This document shows positions 43,586 through 54,103 of a stretch of 64,000 bases of DNA, piece after piece (positions within the stretch are counted from its first letter, which is position 1; each line of letters begins with the position of its first letter). The DNA comes from Macrostomum hystrix. Taxonomy: Eukaryota > Platyhelminthes > Macrostomidae. Below the pieces are notes generated by a model, which did not search any database, was not told where the DNA came from, and worked only from the letters and a program-made list of their open reading frames with translations. The stretch lies in NCBI GenBank assembly GCA_950097015.1, contig CATNEN010000011.1, forward strand, positions 4,244,501-4,308,500, written 5' to 3'. The position numbers and the translations under genes were made by a program.

Positions 43586-46500
43586 TCATTCGGTCGCAGC
43601 TTCCAGCAAAATCAGGTTCTCCACCGGTCTGCGGATCAAGCATCTCCTGGGACCGCGGCAAGGCTTGGGCGCGACTCGAACTGTTGCAGATCTCACCGCC
43701 CCGTCTCGGCCAGGATGCACCGACTCGATGACACCGGTGCACCAGGTGAGCCTCGGCTGACCGGCTTCGCCTTTCACCAGGACGATGTCGCCGGCTGTCG
43801 CTTCTCGAGTCACGCCATGCTTGGGACTGAGATGATGTTCTCGCAGGCTGGTCAGATACTGTCGCTCCCAGCAGTCCCAGAAGGCATGCAGTCTGGCGCG
43901 CATTCGCCTCAGCAGTGTTGGCAACGGCAGCAGGAGATCGGGAGCCCCGCTAGAAGTTGGCTCCGCCGTCAGCCGTTGCAGGACCAGAAAGTGCGCCGGC
44001 GTCAGGACTTCTCCGTTGGTCTCTGCATCCACGTAGAGTAGGGGGCGGCTGTTGAGCACTGCCTCGACCTCCAGCAGCACGGTCAGCAGCTCTTCCGGTG
44101 TGAGACAGGCATTGAGAATAGTCTTGCGCAGAGCCAGCTTGATGTCCTTCATCAGCCGCTCCCAGAAGCCGCCTTGCCAAGGTGCGCGCTCGGTGATGAA
44201 CTGCCAGGTGATCTTGCGTGTCGCACAGAAATCCTGCACTTGTCGACTCTCCGATGCTTGCAGTATTCGGGCAGCTTTGGTGAACGTCTTGGCGTTGTCG
44301 CTGATGAGACTGGGGATGCCTCTCCGGGCGCAAAATCTCCTTAGTGCTCGCAGGAAGGTCTCAGTTGTCAGGTCCTTCACCAGCTCTAGGTGAACCGCTC
44401 TTGTCGCTGCGCAGGTGAACACCAGAATGTAGCCCTTCTCGACTGCCGCGTCTTGCTTCAGCTTGACGGGACCGCAGTAGTCTAGCCCGCTCCATTCAAA
44501 GGCTCTCTCCGCCTTCACACGAGATTCTGGCAACGCAGGAACTTGCTTCACAGCGAACAGAAGACCTTGAAGACGCCTGCAGACGACGCATTTTCCTAGA
44601 ATCGTCTTCACTCGCTGCCTTCCACGGATCAACCAGAACCTTTCTCGCAGCTTGCAAAGAGTGCTAGACACTCCCCCATGCAGAACTTTGCTGTGTGCAT
44701 CTCGGATGAGAAGGACTTCTAGATGCGTCTTGCTCGGAACGAGGATGGGGCAGTCAGTAGCTGTGCCAACGCTTGATTCTCGTAAACGACCTTGACTGCG
44801 GAGCAGACCTTTGCTGTCGATGAAGAGATTCAACTGCTTTGTGAGATCTGTAGTCGCTGTTGACTTCTCAAGGTGAGCGATTTCAGCAGGAAAACTACGC
44901 CGTTGCACTTCCCGCAGCCATCGTTCTTCAGCTTCTGAAACTTCTGCAGCTGTCAGTGGTCCTACTCGATCCTCCCCCGCTGCAGAGGTTCGAAAACGCA
45001 AGTTGTTGACGAATCGAAGGACGAACGCCGTCAAGCGAATGAGCTTGTTCCATGAAGAAAATTTGGAATCCTGAAGAACTCCCTGCAGACCAGGGTCAGG
45101 ACCTGCTTCGGCGAGCAGGACGACAGATTTGTTGACTGATGTCTTCTGTTCTTCTTCAATCGCGGTTACCGGTAGGCTGAGAAAGGACTGATCAGGCCAG
45201 TCGTCAGGGGGCTGTCTGAGCCAGTCCGGGCCATGCCACCAGCGGAAATCGGCCTGCAATTTGTCGACCGATGTACCACGTGACGCAACGTCAGCAGGGT
45301 TGTCATCGCCTGGTACATGTCGCCACGAGTCTTCGGGCAGCAGGCGTCGAATCTCAGACACTCGGTTGTGGACAAAGAGCTTCCAGGGCCTGTGCTGTCG
45401 TATCCAATAGAGCGCGTCGGCGCTGTCCGTCCAGCAAAACATATGGCGAACCTGAGAATGTTGACTGAGAGCTGAAGTCAGTAGCCTGGCTAATATCAGG
45501 GCACCCAACAACTCGAGCCGAGGAATCGACAGGGCCGACAGTGGAGCTACTCTTGACTTAGCAGCGACCAAGTTGCATCTGATAGAACCGTCGGTGTACT
45601 GAACTCGCAAATAAAGGCAGGCTGCGTAGCACTTGGCAGAGGCGTCACAGAAGCCATGCAGCTGCATCTCCTTGACTACCCGCGTCGACAATATCAACAG
45701 CCGCGGAACTTCAAATCGCGCTTGCAGCATGTCTATCAGCCACTTCATCCACTGCTGTCTAGTCGGCTCATCCAGCGGGCAATCCCAAGCATGCTTGCGA
45801 ACGCAGAGTGACTGGAACATTGACTTCGGACACGTCAGCAGGGGAACCAGGAATCCTAGAGGGTCATAGACCCGCGCCAGAAGCTGCAGCATGACACGCT
45901 TTGTCTGAGTAGCTTTGACCAACTCGTCTGGTGGCGAGAACTGCAAAACAAACACGTCCGAGTCGGTTTCCCATCGCAATCCGAGGACCTTTGACAACAC
46001 GCCCTCTGGGCCTAAAGAGGCCGATGAATAGCTGGAGGGGTCTTCGGTGACTCTTTCGCTTGCTGCTAGCGAAGCTGCTGGAGCAAGAACGTCTGTGTCC
46101 ATCGTGCTAGCGCGAACTGTAGACAACACCTCCTTGCTGTTCGACTGCCAATGACGCAAGTTCATGTTGGCCAGGCTGAAGATGTGACGGGATTTCTGGA
46201 TGAGATCTATGGCCTGTTCTTCACTGGTACACCCAGAGATCAGGTTGTCGACGTAGATTTCTTTGGAAACTTTGTCCACGAACCGTGCGTTTTGTTCTCG
46301 GTGAGAAGCCAAGTGATGTTGAATCACAGCCTCCAGAATTGCAGGTGAGCAGGTGAGTCCAAACACTAACGCCGCGTAACGAAGAACGACGAGAGGTGAA
46401 TCAGCTCGACTTGGATCTTGAGGCCAAAGGAAACGCAGTGAGTCACGGTCGTCATGGGCAACGCGAATCTGCAGAAATGCCTTCTCGATGTCGGCAGTCA

Positions 46501-49069
46501 GAGCGATCCGATGAAACCGGAATGCCTGAAGAAGACGCGGAATCTCGATCAGCGTTGACACTCCAGTCTCCAGGCACTCATTCAGCGACGGACTCCAGCT
46601 ATCTTTCTTTGCGCTGGCATCGAATACTACCCTGACCTTCGTCGATTCTGCTTCTGGGCGTATCACTGCTTGGTGAGGCAGGTAGTGGATGAGGTGGCGT
46701 GTGCTGTCTGGAGCCTCCTCCACAATCCCAGCTTCCTTCTGGCCGATCAGAATGCGGTGGTACTCCTGAAGCAGCGCAGGTTCACGACGCAACCTGGTCA
46801 GATTACTCTGCAGTCTCTTGACTGCGACGTCAAAGTTGTCCGGCAAGGTTAATTCCCTCTTGGGAACTTTCCACGGCAGCTGAACCGAGTAACGACCATC
46901 CTGGAATTGCGTGTTCAACTCAAATGACCGCTGCTCAAGCTCAGAAACACCAGTGATACCGATGCCTTCCAGCGTCCAGAACTTCTCCATGTGGCAGCTG
47001 TCCAGGCCCTTCTCACTTCCGTGTGCACAGCAGAGAAGAACTTGCTCTTGCTTCGTCTCATCACTAGCAACTTCGGCAGACACTGGACCACACAATAGCC
47101 ACCCAAGCTGACTGGCAACAGCAACCAGACCAGTGCTGGTCTCCGATCGAACCACCTGCCCTGTGACAAGGTCGAAAAATTGATCAGCTCCGACGAGGAT
47201 GTTGATCTCAGGGTTTGCTTCACTGTCAATGTCCCAGTCGGCCAGATCGAGATGACGGAAGTGATCCATGCGCACGCTGTTGACAACCGGTTGATGAGAG
47301 CAGATGTAGGGCACTGTATTGGCGTGCAAGGTAAACTGGGCGCCGCCATCGAGCTTCCGAAGTTGAAACTCGACCTTCTCAGTCTGCAGTACTCTAGGTT
47401 CTGTCCCACCAAATGTAGTCACTTCCATCGTCTCCTTGCAAATGACACCGAGACCCATCCGCTCAGCCAAGCTGGTTAGAATGAACGATCGGTTGCTGGC
47501 CGAGTCGAAGAGGATTCGAACCCGCGCCTCACGGCTGCCACAGGCTGACTTCAGCACAGCTCCCGCCGTCGGAAGAATCACTGTTTGAGCCTTTGCCACC
47601 ATCGCCAATGTCTTCACTTCCTGGTTCTTGATACCCTGTGTGACCGACTGCTCAGGCTTCTTCCGAACTTCATCCGCTTTGCTGCTCGTGGACTTCGACG
47701 TCTTCTCTCCTTCCGGTCCTTTTGGTCGTTCCACGCGCGCAGGGCAGATGCTGGGATGATGCTTTAGCGGGCAGAAGTCACACTGCTTCTTGTGATAGCA
47801 CATTTTTGTGCTGTGCCCTTTGGTAAGGCAACTGAAGCAGCGCCTTTGCTCCTTCAAAAGCTGAAGTCTTGTAGGCACGTCCACCAGTCGAGTGCATTTC
47901 TCAGGAGCATGTTCAGCATCGCAATAGGGGCACGCACTACTCGCTCTGGTGACCTTCGTAGCCTTAGTTTGTAAAGCAGATACAGATCCATCCTTGACTT
48001 GTCTGTCGCTCGTCGTGGTCTTAATGGATCCTGCCACTTGAGCTCCAGCTCCAACAGCCGCCTCCTCTCTAACTAGGATTTCCATGTCCAAGACCTGCAG
48101 AAACTCCTTCACCGAACCCAAGCCATTCTCATCAGTCATCTGTGGCACACTGTCACCTGCGGAATTCCGGACGGCAATCATCCTAGAGGTTCTCAGCATC
48201 CCGAGGCGCACAACTTCCGGCAGCTTCGCCAGCACGTTAGGCAGCAACATTGTCTCGTATGACGAAACACTCACCCCGAGATTTTCTAGACTGCGAACAT
48301 TGCCATTGACTTGGTCGTAGAAGTTCCTTAGATGCTGCACCGATGAACTTGGGCAGGTCAGTGTAGAGAACTTAGCCAGATGCTCGCGCACGGCGCCACT
48401 CCGAGATCTAAAACGCCGCTGTAGATTATCGATGGCTATCTTGTAGTTCTCGGACGTGATGCTGAGACCGGCGATCGAATTCTTGGCTTCTCCAGAGAGG
48501 CACGATTGTAGGTAGCCAAACTTGTCAACGACGCTGAGAGCTGGGTTGTCGTGGATGCTTGAGCTGAAGCGATCCCAGAATGCGGTCCACTGAGTCCGAT
48601 CTCCACTGAATGCTGGTGGTGGCAGCTTCGGCAGCCTGATGGCTGGTGAAGTCGCCAGAGCCGCACTCTCTCGTGGTGGCGTGGGAGGAGTCGTCTCCTT
48701 GGACTGCTGTTGCTCTATTGCCTGCATTCGGCTGGTCCGCTCGGCCTGAAGGATCTGTAGCCGTTTGGCGAGACTCGAAATCGTCCTGCCGGCAAGCAGC
48801 TCGTACTCCATCGTCTTCTCTACTTCCTCTTGTAGTGTCTTCTCGTCGACTTCAGCGGACAGCTCTTCATCCGCTGCGAGCAACTGTTGCTTCTTGAGGC
48901 GCAGGGCTTCCAGTACGCTGTCGATGTCTTCCTCAGCAGCCTCTGCCTTGAGCAGGTCCTGGGCTTTCTGGGCCAATCTGGTGACCGTCGCTCTCAAAAC
49001 TCCACGCTTTTTGGAGTCCATGCTGATCTGATTAGAATCGCTGTGGCACTGTAGCACTCTAGCGCTCAC
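43586..49069 (-). CDS. gag-pol: BEL/Pao Gag-Pol polyprotein
   Basis: One 1827-codon frame; the Met at residue 17 (49021) is an equally good start. Domains in order: a helical N-terminus (about 20-110), a Pao-type Gag region (about 145-330, Phe-Ser-Gly-Asp ... Trp ... Phe-Trp-Asp-Arg-Phe), Cys/His knuckles (about 380-450), an aspartic protease of the Pao kind with Phe-Asp-Ser-Ala-Ser, and an RT with Val-Val-Phe-Asp-Ala-Ser-Ala and a Tyr-Val-Asp-Asn box. RNase H (Phe-Cys-Asp-Ala-Ser) follows, then the integrase zinc domain (His-Gly-Gly ... Cys-Val-Val-Cys), a catalytic core with Asp, Asp and Glu (Gly-Leu-Asp-Tyr, Ser-Asp-Asn-Ala, Trp-Glu-Arg) and the usual C-terminal Pao domain with Trp-Glu-Arg-Gln-Tyr-Leu. 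No stop or frameshift is seen. The protease Ser-Ala-Ser and RT Val-Asp-Asn deviate from the textbook Ser-Gly and Asp-Asp but occur in this superfamily. Confidence 0.95.
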   Translation of the reverse strand: MSARVLQCHSDSNQISMDSKKRGVLRATVTRLAQKAQDLLKAEAAEEDIDSVLEALRLKKQQLLAADEELSAEVDEKTLQEEVEKTMEYELLAGRTISSLAKRLQILQAERTSRMQAIEQQQSKETTPPTPPRESAALATSPAIRLPKLPPPAFSGDRTQWTAFWDRFSSSIHDNPALSVVDKFGYLQSCLSGEAKNSIAGLSITSENYKIAIDNLQRRFRSRSGAVREHLAKFSTLTCPSSSVQHLRNFYDQVNGNVRSLENLGVSVSSYETMLLPNVLAKLPEVVRLGMLRTSRMIAVRNSAGDSVPQMTDENGLGSVKEFLQVLDMEILVREEAAVGAGAQVAGSIKTTTSDRQVKDGSVSALQTKATKVTRASSACPYCDAEHAPEKCTRLVDVPTRLQLLKEQRRCFSCLTKGHSTKMCYHKKQCDFCPLKHHPSICPARVERPKGPEGEKTSKSTSSKADEVRKKPEQSVTQGIKNQEVKTLAMVAKAQTVILPTAGAVLKSACGSREARVRILFDSASNRSFILTSLAERMGLGVICKETMEVTTFGGTEPRVLQTEKVEFQLRKLDGGAQFTLHANTVPYICSHQPVVNSVRMDHFRHLDLADWDIDSEANPEINILVGADQFFDLVTGQVVRSETSTGLVAVASQLGWLLCGPVSAEVASDETKQEQVLLCCAHGSEKGLDSCHMEKFWTLEGIGITGVSELEQRSFELNTQFQDGRYSVQLPWKVPKRELTLPDNFDVAVKRLQSNLTRLRREPALLQEYHRILIGQKEAGIVEEAPDSTRHLIHYLPHQAVIRPEAESTKVRVVFDASAKKDSWSPSLNECLETGVSTLIEIPRLLQAFRFHRIALTADIEKAFLQIRVAHDDRDSLRFLWPQDPSRADSPLVVLRYAALVFGLTCSPAILEAVIQHHLASHREQNARFVDKVSKEIYVDNLISGCTSEEQAIDLIQKSRHIFSLANMNLRHWQSNSKEVLSTVRASTMDTDVLAPAASLAASERVTEDPSSYSSASLGPEGVLSKVLGLRWETDSDVFVLQFSPPDELVKATQTKRVMLQLLARVYDPLGFLVPLLTCPKSMFQSLCVRKHAWDCPLDEPTRQQWMKWLIDMLQARFEVPRLLILSTRVVKEMQLHGFCDASAKCYAACLYLRVQYTDGSIRCNLVAAKSRVAPLSALSIPRLELLGALILARLLTSALSQHSQVRHMFCWTDSADALYWIRQHRPWKLFVHNRVSEIRRLLPEDSWRHVPGDDNPADVASRGTSVDKLQADFRWWHGPDWLRQPPDDWPDQSFLSLPVTAIEEEQKTSVNKSVVLLAEAGPDPGLQGVLQDSKFSSWNKLIRLTAFVLRFVNNLRFRTSAAGEDRVGPLTAAEVSEAEERWLREVQRRSFPAEIAHLEKSTATTDLTKQLNLFIDSKGLLRSQGRLRESSVGTATDCPILVPSKTHLEVLLIRDAHSKVLHGGVSSTLCKLRERFWLIRGRQRVKTILGKCVVCRRLQGLLFAVKQVPALPESRVKAERAFEWSGLDYCGPVKLKQDAAVEKGYILVFTCAATRAVHLELVKDLTTETFLRALRRFCARRGIPSLISDNAKTFTKAARILQASESRQVQDFCATRKITWQFITERAPWQGGFWERLMKDIKLALRKTILNACLTPEELLTVLLEVEAVLNSRPLLYVDAETNGEVLTPAHFLVLQRLTAEPTSSGAPDLLLPLPTLLRRMRARLHAFWDCWERQYLTSLREHHLSPKHGVTREATAGDIVLVKGEAGQPRLTWCTGVIESVHPGRDGAVRSATVRVAPKPCRGPRRCLIRRPVENLILLEAATE

Positions 49070-49093
49070 TGCCTTGAGTTTACTCTAATTTTG

Positions 49094-49105
49094 GTTCGGG
49101 CGCCA
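49094..49105 (-). other. Pao primer-binding site (tRNA-Lys type)
   Basis: In element orientation TGGCGCCCGAAC follows the 5' LTR with no gap. This 12-base string is the same as the lysine-tRNA primer site known from several retroelements. Confidence 0.85.
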
Positions 49106-49364
49106 TGTAAAGGAATAATACAGAACTCTGAGGGTTTGAGAAGGCAGAGCTATGATAACAAAAAGGTGTTAAGGTGCCCTGTGGCTAATTGATTGCTTTA
49201 TTTATTATTAAATCACTTCACACTCTCCAGCTCTCTGACGCAACACCAACCTTGCACATTACCACCCACCCCAACATGCACACTGAGAGGGGGAGCGCCA
49301 AGCGTACACTGGCGACGCTACACATAGCAGAGGGTCGGTCCGCAGGCACCCAAATTCCAACACA
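49106..49364 (-). repeat. Pao 5' LTR
   Basis: 259 bp, matching 43059-43317 except one base. Followed on the plus strand by the GTGTC duplication. Confidence 0.95.
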
Positions 49365-49369
49365 GTGTC

Positions 49370-49920
49370 AAAAACAGAGAGAGAAAAAATCGTAAGGGCT
49401 ATATTTAGAAATTGAAAGAACAGGCCGCAGGAGCTGGTAAATTGTGCTTAGGCAAGCCAATTCTTGTTTTTAGAGTATTTCTTAAAGAAGAAATCGAGAA
49501 ACATTAGAAATGTTTGAAGTTTAGTTTAAATCTTAGTTCAGATATGACATGATTGTGGTTTTCTACTTTAGTTTCTACTAATAACTACCTGCTATTTTAT
49601 AAAAAGTTGTTCTCGAAAAATTCGTTATCTACGCTCGTATGTGTCTTCTGCCATTTTGTTTGTTTTAGTTCGAGCCACTGTGTTTTGAATTCCGAAGAGG
49701 TGGAAAGAAACGCTGATATGTAAATTCATATTATAAAGCTGTCTAATGATCACAGAAACAACAATGTTCTCCCAGTAAAACTATATATTTCAAATAATAG
49801 TTATTTACTCGTAGTAGGCCTGCACTCGTAGTAGTCGTGCAGAATATAATTAGGAAATTACCTGCGAAAAAATGACGCTTAGCTTATTTACTAAAAGAAC
49901 ATTTCTCATGTAAATGTGCA
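49370..49920. other. Intergenic DNA, nothing recognised
   Basis: AT-rich. It presumably contains the 3' UTR of the minus-strand gene ending at 49921. Confidence 0.35.
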
Positions 49921-51780
49921 TCAGAGAAGTAGATAGTCTCCAGATCTCGCGTACAACGAAACACACTCATCATATACATCGTTGAGTTCATCAATCCCGC
50001 CACACATCCCGGTAATTATTCCGATAATGGCATTTATTGAATTCTTTGCCGCATCGATTTCTTCCTTCTGTTCGCAGCTCGGCGGTTGCCCAACATTCTC
50101 AGCGCCCAGGCTGGTTCCTGACGTCACGGAGTTCAGCTGGTCCAAGCGGGCTTTGGCGACTCGCACGTTTCCGCACCTTAGCGCCTCTCGCAGGGCAGCG
50201 GCCTCCGAGGAGCGGTTCGAAATCGAGCCTGCGATTTCCACCTTCCGCTGAGTGGAATTCAGCAGCTGTTCTAGGCAGCTCTTCTCAAGTTCGAGGAAGT
50301 CGATGAGGTCTTTTATTAGGTGGTTCCATTGTCGCAGGCTTTCGCTCACACGATCGGCTTCCTCTGAGTCGTGCTCCAGCTGCAGCAGAAGCTTCTGACA
50401 GTCGTCCTTGAAATGTTGAAGTTTCTTTAGACTTTAGAGTGCTTCGAACGTTACATCTTCACTGAGCTGCCAGCAACCATCTCCTCAAATCCATTGGCTA
50501 GTTGAAGAGCTTGTGGCACAGATTGGTTTGAGAGTTTAAGAGTTTGGAAGCTCCAATCTTAGCCCAAGAGAAACTCTTGGAATTAGTTTATGGACTAAAC
50601 AGCTAGCTGTACACAACCTATAATATAATAATAATGGCAGGAGGGCTGTGGGCAATGGCACATAATTGGTGACACTAGATCGGTAGCCAACGAGGAGGCC
50701 ATTCCGCCCATTTCGCTGACTCCTGAGCACACACACTCTCAGATACCGTACGCAGGCACACCCTCCCATAGGTGTGAACATCTGCCCTGACTTTCTCATC
50801 GTCAGGCAGTGTACACTTTCACTGTGTTTTGGAGGTTGGACCTCAAGGGCGTGAATTGCACTTCAATCCCCCAAGCCTTCTCTCAGCGGCTGCTCCACAA
50901 ATAAATGTGGCCTCGCCGCGCAATCGAGCCAAGGGATATTAAAGCGACAGGCAAAGGCGTTAACCGCTCTGCCACCGACCTCCTGCACACAACCTAAGCA
51001 ATGCACAATGGTTGTACATCTGTCCTAACTGGGTTCTATCTGAATGAGAATCATTCGTACACCTACTAGTAGTCAACCGTTTTTGCTCCAAAGTTTGAAA
51101 GTTCATGAAATATTTTTATGTACCTGAAACTTCATACGATGCGCGCTAAAGTGCAAATCGCAAAGATCCCGATCACAATGGTGGCACCTTGCCAGTACAG
51201 GCATGGAGCATTGCTGACCTCTTTCAGTCATTTGACAGATAGCGGTTAGCCTTGGATTTGACTTCAAAGCCTGGATGAGCCTGTACATGGATTTGTTCTG
51301 CACTGCAGGAGTCACGAGCGGGTCTCTGCACTCGGGACACCTGGCTTCTGCTTCCGATCTCGCCTCTTCGATGATGCCATTGTAGCATCTTCGGCACAGG
51401 GTGTGGTGGTTCTGGCACACGAAGCACGGGTCCTTAAATGTACTCAAGCATACTGGACATTGCAAGTCCTTGTCTTGCTGTCCACCTTGGTGAAAGAATT
51501 GGGGTTTTGAAGTATGTTAAAATACTATAACCTCTCAATGTTTTCTCGCACCTTTAAATATATCCAGAGACTCAGCATATAGCGCGCCTGTTCCATCAAT
51601 AAATGCAGTTTTCTTCTCTCTGGGGTTTTCAGTGTCTCAAGCATTAAAAGTCACAAAAAATCTGCTTATGAATGTCGGGGTTCCATGTCAAGAAATATAC
51701 CTCATTTTTAAGGTTAGACGCAAATAATTTTTAAACCGAAAAGCTCTGCACTTACTATCGGTCGTGTCTAGCGTGTCCAT
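49921..51780 (-). CDS. RING/B-box/coiled-coil (TRIM-like) protein, three exons
   Basis: Minus-strand exons: 51780-51756 (ATG plus eight codons, GTAAGT donor, phase 1), 51485-51124 (after TTCACCAAG, ending at a GTACAT donor, phase 0) and 50406-49921 (after CATTTCAAG). The model gives 290 residues. The second exon holds a C3HC4 RING starting Cys-Pro-Val-Cys at residue 18 (Cys-x2-Cys ... Cys-x-Asn-His-His-Thr-Leu-Cys-x2-Cys ... Cys-Pro-Glu-Cys) and a B-box (Cys-His-His-Cys-Asp-x2-Leu-Cys-Asp-Leu-His). The third exon is helical (Leu-Leu-x-Gln-Leu-Glu ... Trp-Asn-His-Leu) and ends without a recognisable C-terminal domain. RING domains of this class usually act as E3 ubiquitin ligases, with the B-box and coiled coil driving oligomerisation; substrate unknown. 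The long intron holds a SINE. Confidence 0.8.
50575..50995 (-). repeat. SINE family A, near-complete, with a SINE-B tail fragment at its edge
   Basis: Read on the minus strand, a tRNA-like head (GGTGGCAGAGCGGTTAACGC, then GGCTCGATT) starts near 50990. The GATGAGAAAGTCAGGGCAGA body block and the CTCAGGAGTCAGCGAAATGGG block follow, and the copy ends in an ATTATTATT-type tail near 50620. Next to it (50575-50640, plus sense) is a TATGGACTAAACAGC...TGTACACAACC string typical of the 3' end of SINE B. Both lie in the second intron of the gene above. Confidence 0.7.
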
Positions 51781-52136
51781 CCGAGCGCTGTTGGCCGTTT
51801 CAACTAGCGATAACTCTCCCAGCCTCTGTCTCACTTTATATTTTTTCTAACTGAATTGAGTTAAAGAACAATGTGGTATAAAAATGTCTACACAAGAGAA
51901 GCAAAATCCTTGTTTCTAAACAAGAGTCTAATTTTAGTAACAACCAAGCCTGTGTACTGTCCTTCGAATGAGCAGCTACGATTATCATGTAGAAGGGAGA
52001 TTCTGTCTTTTATTTTTTTCTATTCCATTTTTCAAAATTTTATTGATGCGCAGCTTTGTGTAACAGTGCCGCGTCTATAACAACCGGCATCCACTCAAAC
52101 TCGAGAGTGGCTTCCAAAACCCATAATCTGACGCAG
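51781..52136. other. Upstream region of the minus-strand RING/B-box gene
   Basis: AT-rich, presumed promoter and 5' UTR for the gene starting at 51780; no motif could be fixed. An unsupported 69-codon frame lies on the plus strand. Confidence 0.35.
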
Positions 52137-52250
52137 AATGTTCGGGTGGAGCGCAGTCAAGTCATTCGCAGCTTCACTGACGGCTCGCATTTCAACGGTC
52201 GCTCTGGAGCGGTAATCGCAATCTTTAAAGAGGCTAATGAGCTCTTTTAG
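52137..52250 (+). pseudogene. LINE RNase H relic
   Basis: A short frame with Ser-Phe-Thr-Asp-Gly-Ser-His-Phe-Asn-Gly-Arg-Ser-Gly matches the start of an RNase H domain of the kind found in the LINE ORF2 at about 8065. It is only about 38 codons long and ends in a stop. Confidence 0.5.
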
Positions 52251-52284
52251 GAGAGTCTACAATTTTCCAAGCCATGGAGCAACA

Positions 52285-52502
52285 GCTGCACAGTGAAGTG
52301 TACATTGCCTGACGATGAGAAAGTCAGGGCAGATGTACACACCTGTGTGAGCTTGTGCCTGCACACAGTATCTGTGTGCGTGCATGCTCAGGAGTCAGCG
52401 AAATTGGCAGAATTGCCTGTCCGCTGGCTGCGGGTCTAGTGTCACCAAATGAATGTACCATTGCCCGCAGCCCTCCTGCAATTATTATTATTATTATTAT
52501 AA
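52285..52502 (+). repeat. SINE family A, 5'-truncated, with (ATT)n tail
   Basis: It carries the GTGAAGTGTACATTGCCTGA, GATGAGAAAGTCAGGGCAGA and GCTCAGGAGTCAGCGAAAT blocks shared with the other copies and ends in about six ATT units at 52482-52500. Confidence 0.75.
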
Positions 52503-52528
52503 GTGAAACACTGCAGTAAAATCTATAT

Positions 52529-52780
52529 CTACCTCAAATTTAATTCCATGTGCAGATTGCACAGATCCAGAACACAGTAATAGCACCTTACAAACAGTGA
52601 AGCAGAACAAAATTGGCGGCCATCTTGCTTTATTTGACAGGTAGCGCAAACTCTCTGCTTGAACTGGGCAGCCTGGATGAGTCTGCTCATGAGTTTGTTC
52701 TGCACAAGCACAATGAGCGGCTCCTTGGTGTGGTGTGGTGATTGGGACAAGAATACAAACGGCGGAAATTTTTCATTAAA
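52529..52780 (-). pseudogene. RING/B-box relic (B-box part)
   Basis: On the minus strand the string Gln-Asn-Lys-Leu-Met-Ser-Arg-Leu-Ile-Gln followed by Cys-x2-Cys ... Cys ... Cys-Tyr-Tyr-Cys-Val-Leu-Asp-Leu-Cys-Asn-Leu-His lines up with the link and B-box of the gene at 51124-51485. The RING finger itself is lost upstream and the B-box has replaced residues. It lies about 750 bp from the complete gene, so a decayed tandem duplicate is likely. Confidence 0.65.
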
Positions 52781-53515
52781 ATTTGTTACTAGGAGCCTTC
52801 ACGCTACTATGCTCAAATTAAAACCTTGATCGAGAACGATAGAGAAAGCATTAATTGAAAGGGCTGCAAAAAATAATGAGAATGAACGATGGAGGGAACG
52901 AGAGGCGGTGCAAGGGCTTCATTTCTAAGTAGCTGATTAAAAGAAAGGACATCGCATTTTATGCATCAAACAGCTATATTTATCAGAAGAGAGATAAGAA
53001 ATGACAGTTGGGCCGGATGTGCGGGCATTTGCAACAGTGAGCATGCAGCCATTGCGTGGCACTGCCAAAGGTTGAGTACATCTGCTTCTACCCTTGCTGA
53101 TGCTGGTACCTTATTACGAGTATATAGATGGGGGAACTGAAGTCACTAGGAGATCAAGTACCTCACTCAATTTGAGCAAGATTTGAGCACCCGTCCTCTC
53201 AGTCAGAAGTTCGAGCTCTTACCACTGGGCTGAAAGCTCCCCAATATCCCTAGGCCCCACCAGTCCATGGACTAAACAGCTGTACACAGCATTGGTTCTC
53301 TGCTGCTAGGAGAAAAAATAAAAATAATGAATAATTCACATCAACCTCAATTATTCTGCACTATGTCCCACTGACCAAGGCGTCTTTAAGAACAATGCAG
53401 CGCAGCAGAAACATCAGCGAGTCCACGCCAGAACTGGATCCAGGCTGAAGAAGCGCGGCAGGCGGTCGCATCACACTCATCGGTGTAAGAGAATCGCAGA
53501 GTCGCCGTCGAGAGC
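52781..53515. other. Intergenic DNA with repeat fragments
   Basis: Bases 52925-53005 resemble 54715-54800 (TCTAAGTAGCTGATTAAAAGAAAG and CATCAAACAGC). A SINE-B tail fragment (CCAGTCCATGGACTAAACAGC) is at 53258-53300. No gene is seen. Confidence 0.45.
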
Positions 53516-54103
53516 CTATCCCGGTCGCTCTATCCCGTGAGCTATCTGAATGAGATTAGACTCAAACTGTGCTCTCGATTTCGTAGGAGAAGCCAGCTGA
53601 GCAGCTCGCGCCAATCTCTTAATGTTGGCGAGACCCAGCATTTGCAGCCTCTTGGAAGCTGAGCTCGCTGCTATCAGGTTGACATAATCGAGACATTCTC
53701 GAAGTTTTGCCGTGTTTTTAGAAATTCGAGAGAATCTTACGAGAGATTTAACTCGACGCAGCGTTCCAGCTGTTGTTTCTGACTCCTGACTGATTTTTAA
53801 GGCCATCGCAGCCAGCGCTTAAAATGGTTTGGTGTGGCTCTTCAATAGCCCGCTGACATTCAGATAACAGAGCGCCACTGTGTATGATTGATTGTCGTAC
53901 AATAGACGCTGTTGCAACGTCGTCCGCATCGGTTTCGGCCTGCACAAGCGTCGTTGACTCTTCCCGAAGGTACAGTTCCAATAGTACATGTACATAAATA
54001 TGTCAATTATTATCATTTTTTGCATTCCAATCGAACATTGAAACGCGGCCGTGAGTGTAGGAGTACATTTGAAGCCGACATCGCAGACCTCATCGTAAAA
54101 CAT
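53516..54103 (-). CDS. Unassigned helix-rich exon or exons
   Basis: Minus-strand frames 54103-54040, 53990-53748 and 53806-53516 are helix-rich and charged (Glu-Leu-Tyr-Leu-Arg-Glu-Glu-Ser ... Ser-Glu-Cys-Gln-Arg-Ala-Ile-Glu-Glu; then Lys-Leu-Arg-Glu-Cys-Leu-Asp-Tyr). They sit in the RING/B-box cluster, and the last one vaguely resembles the coiled-coil exons. The conserved start of those exons is not present and the frames overlap, so this could be a decayed relative or an unrelated gene. No function is proposed. Confidence 0.3.

Larger units (their letters stand above)
43059..49364 (-). mobile_element. Intact-looking BEL/Pao LTR retrotransposon
   Basis: A 6306-bp element on the minus strand with 259-bp LTRs, a tRNA-Lys-type primer-binding site, one uninterrupted gag-pol frame and a polypurine tract. 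GTGTC at 43054-43058 and 49365-49369 is its 5-bp target duplication. I see a single difference between the LTRs (TTATGAAATC versus TTATTAAATC near 43160/49207), so the insertion is young. No envelope gene is present. Confidence 0.95.
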
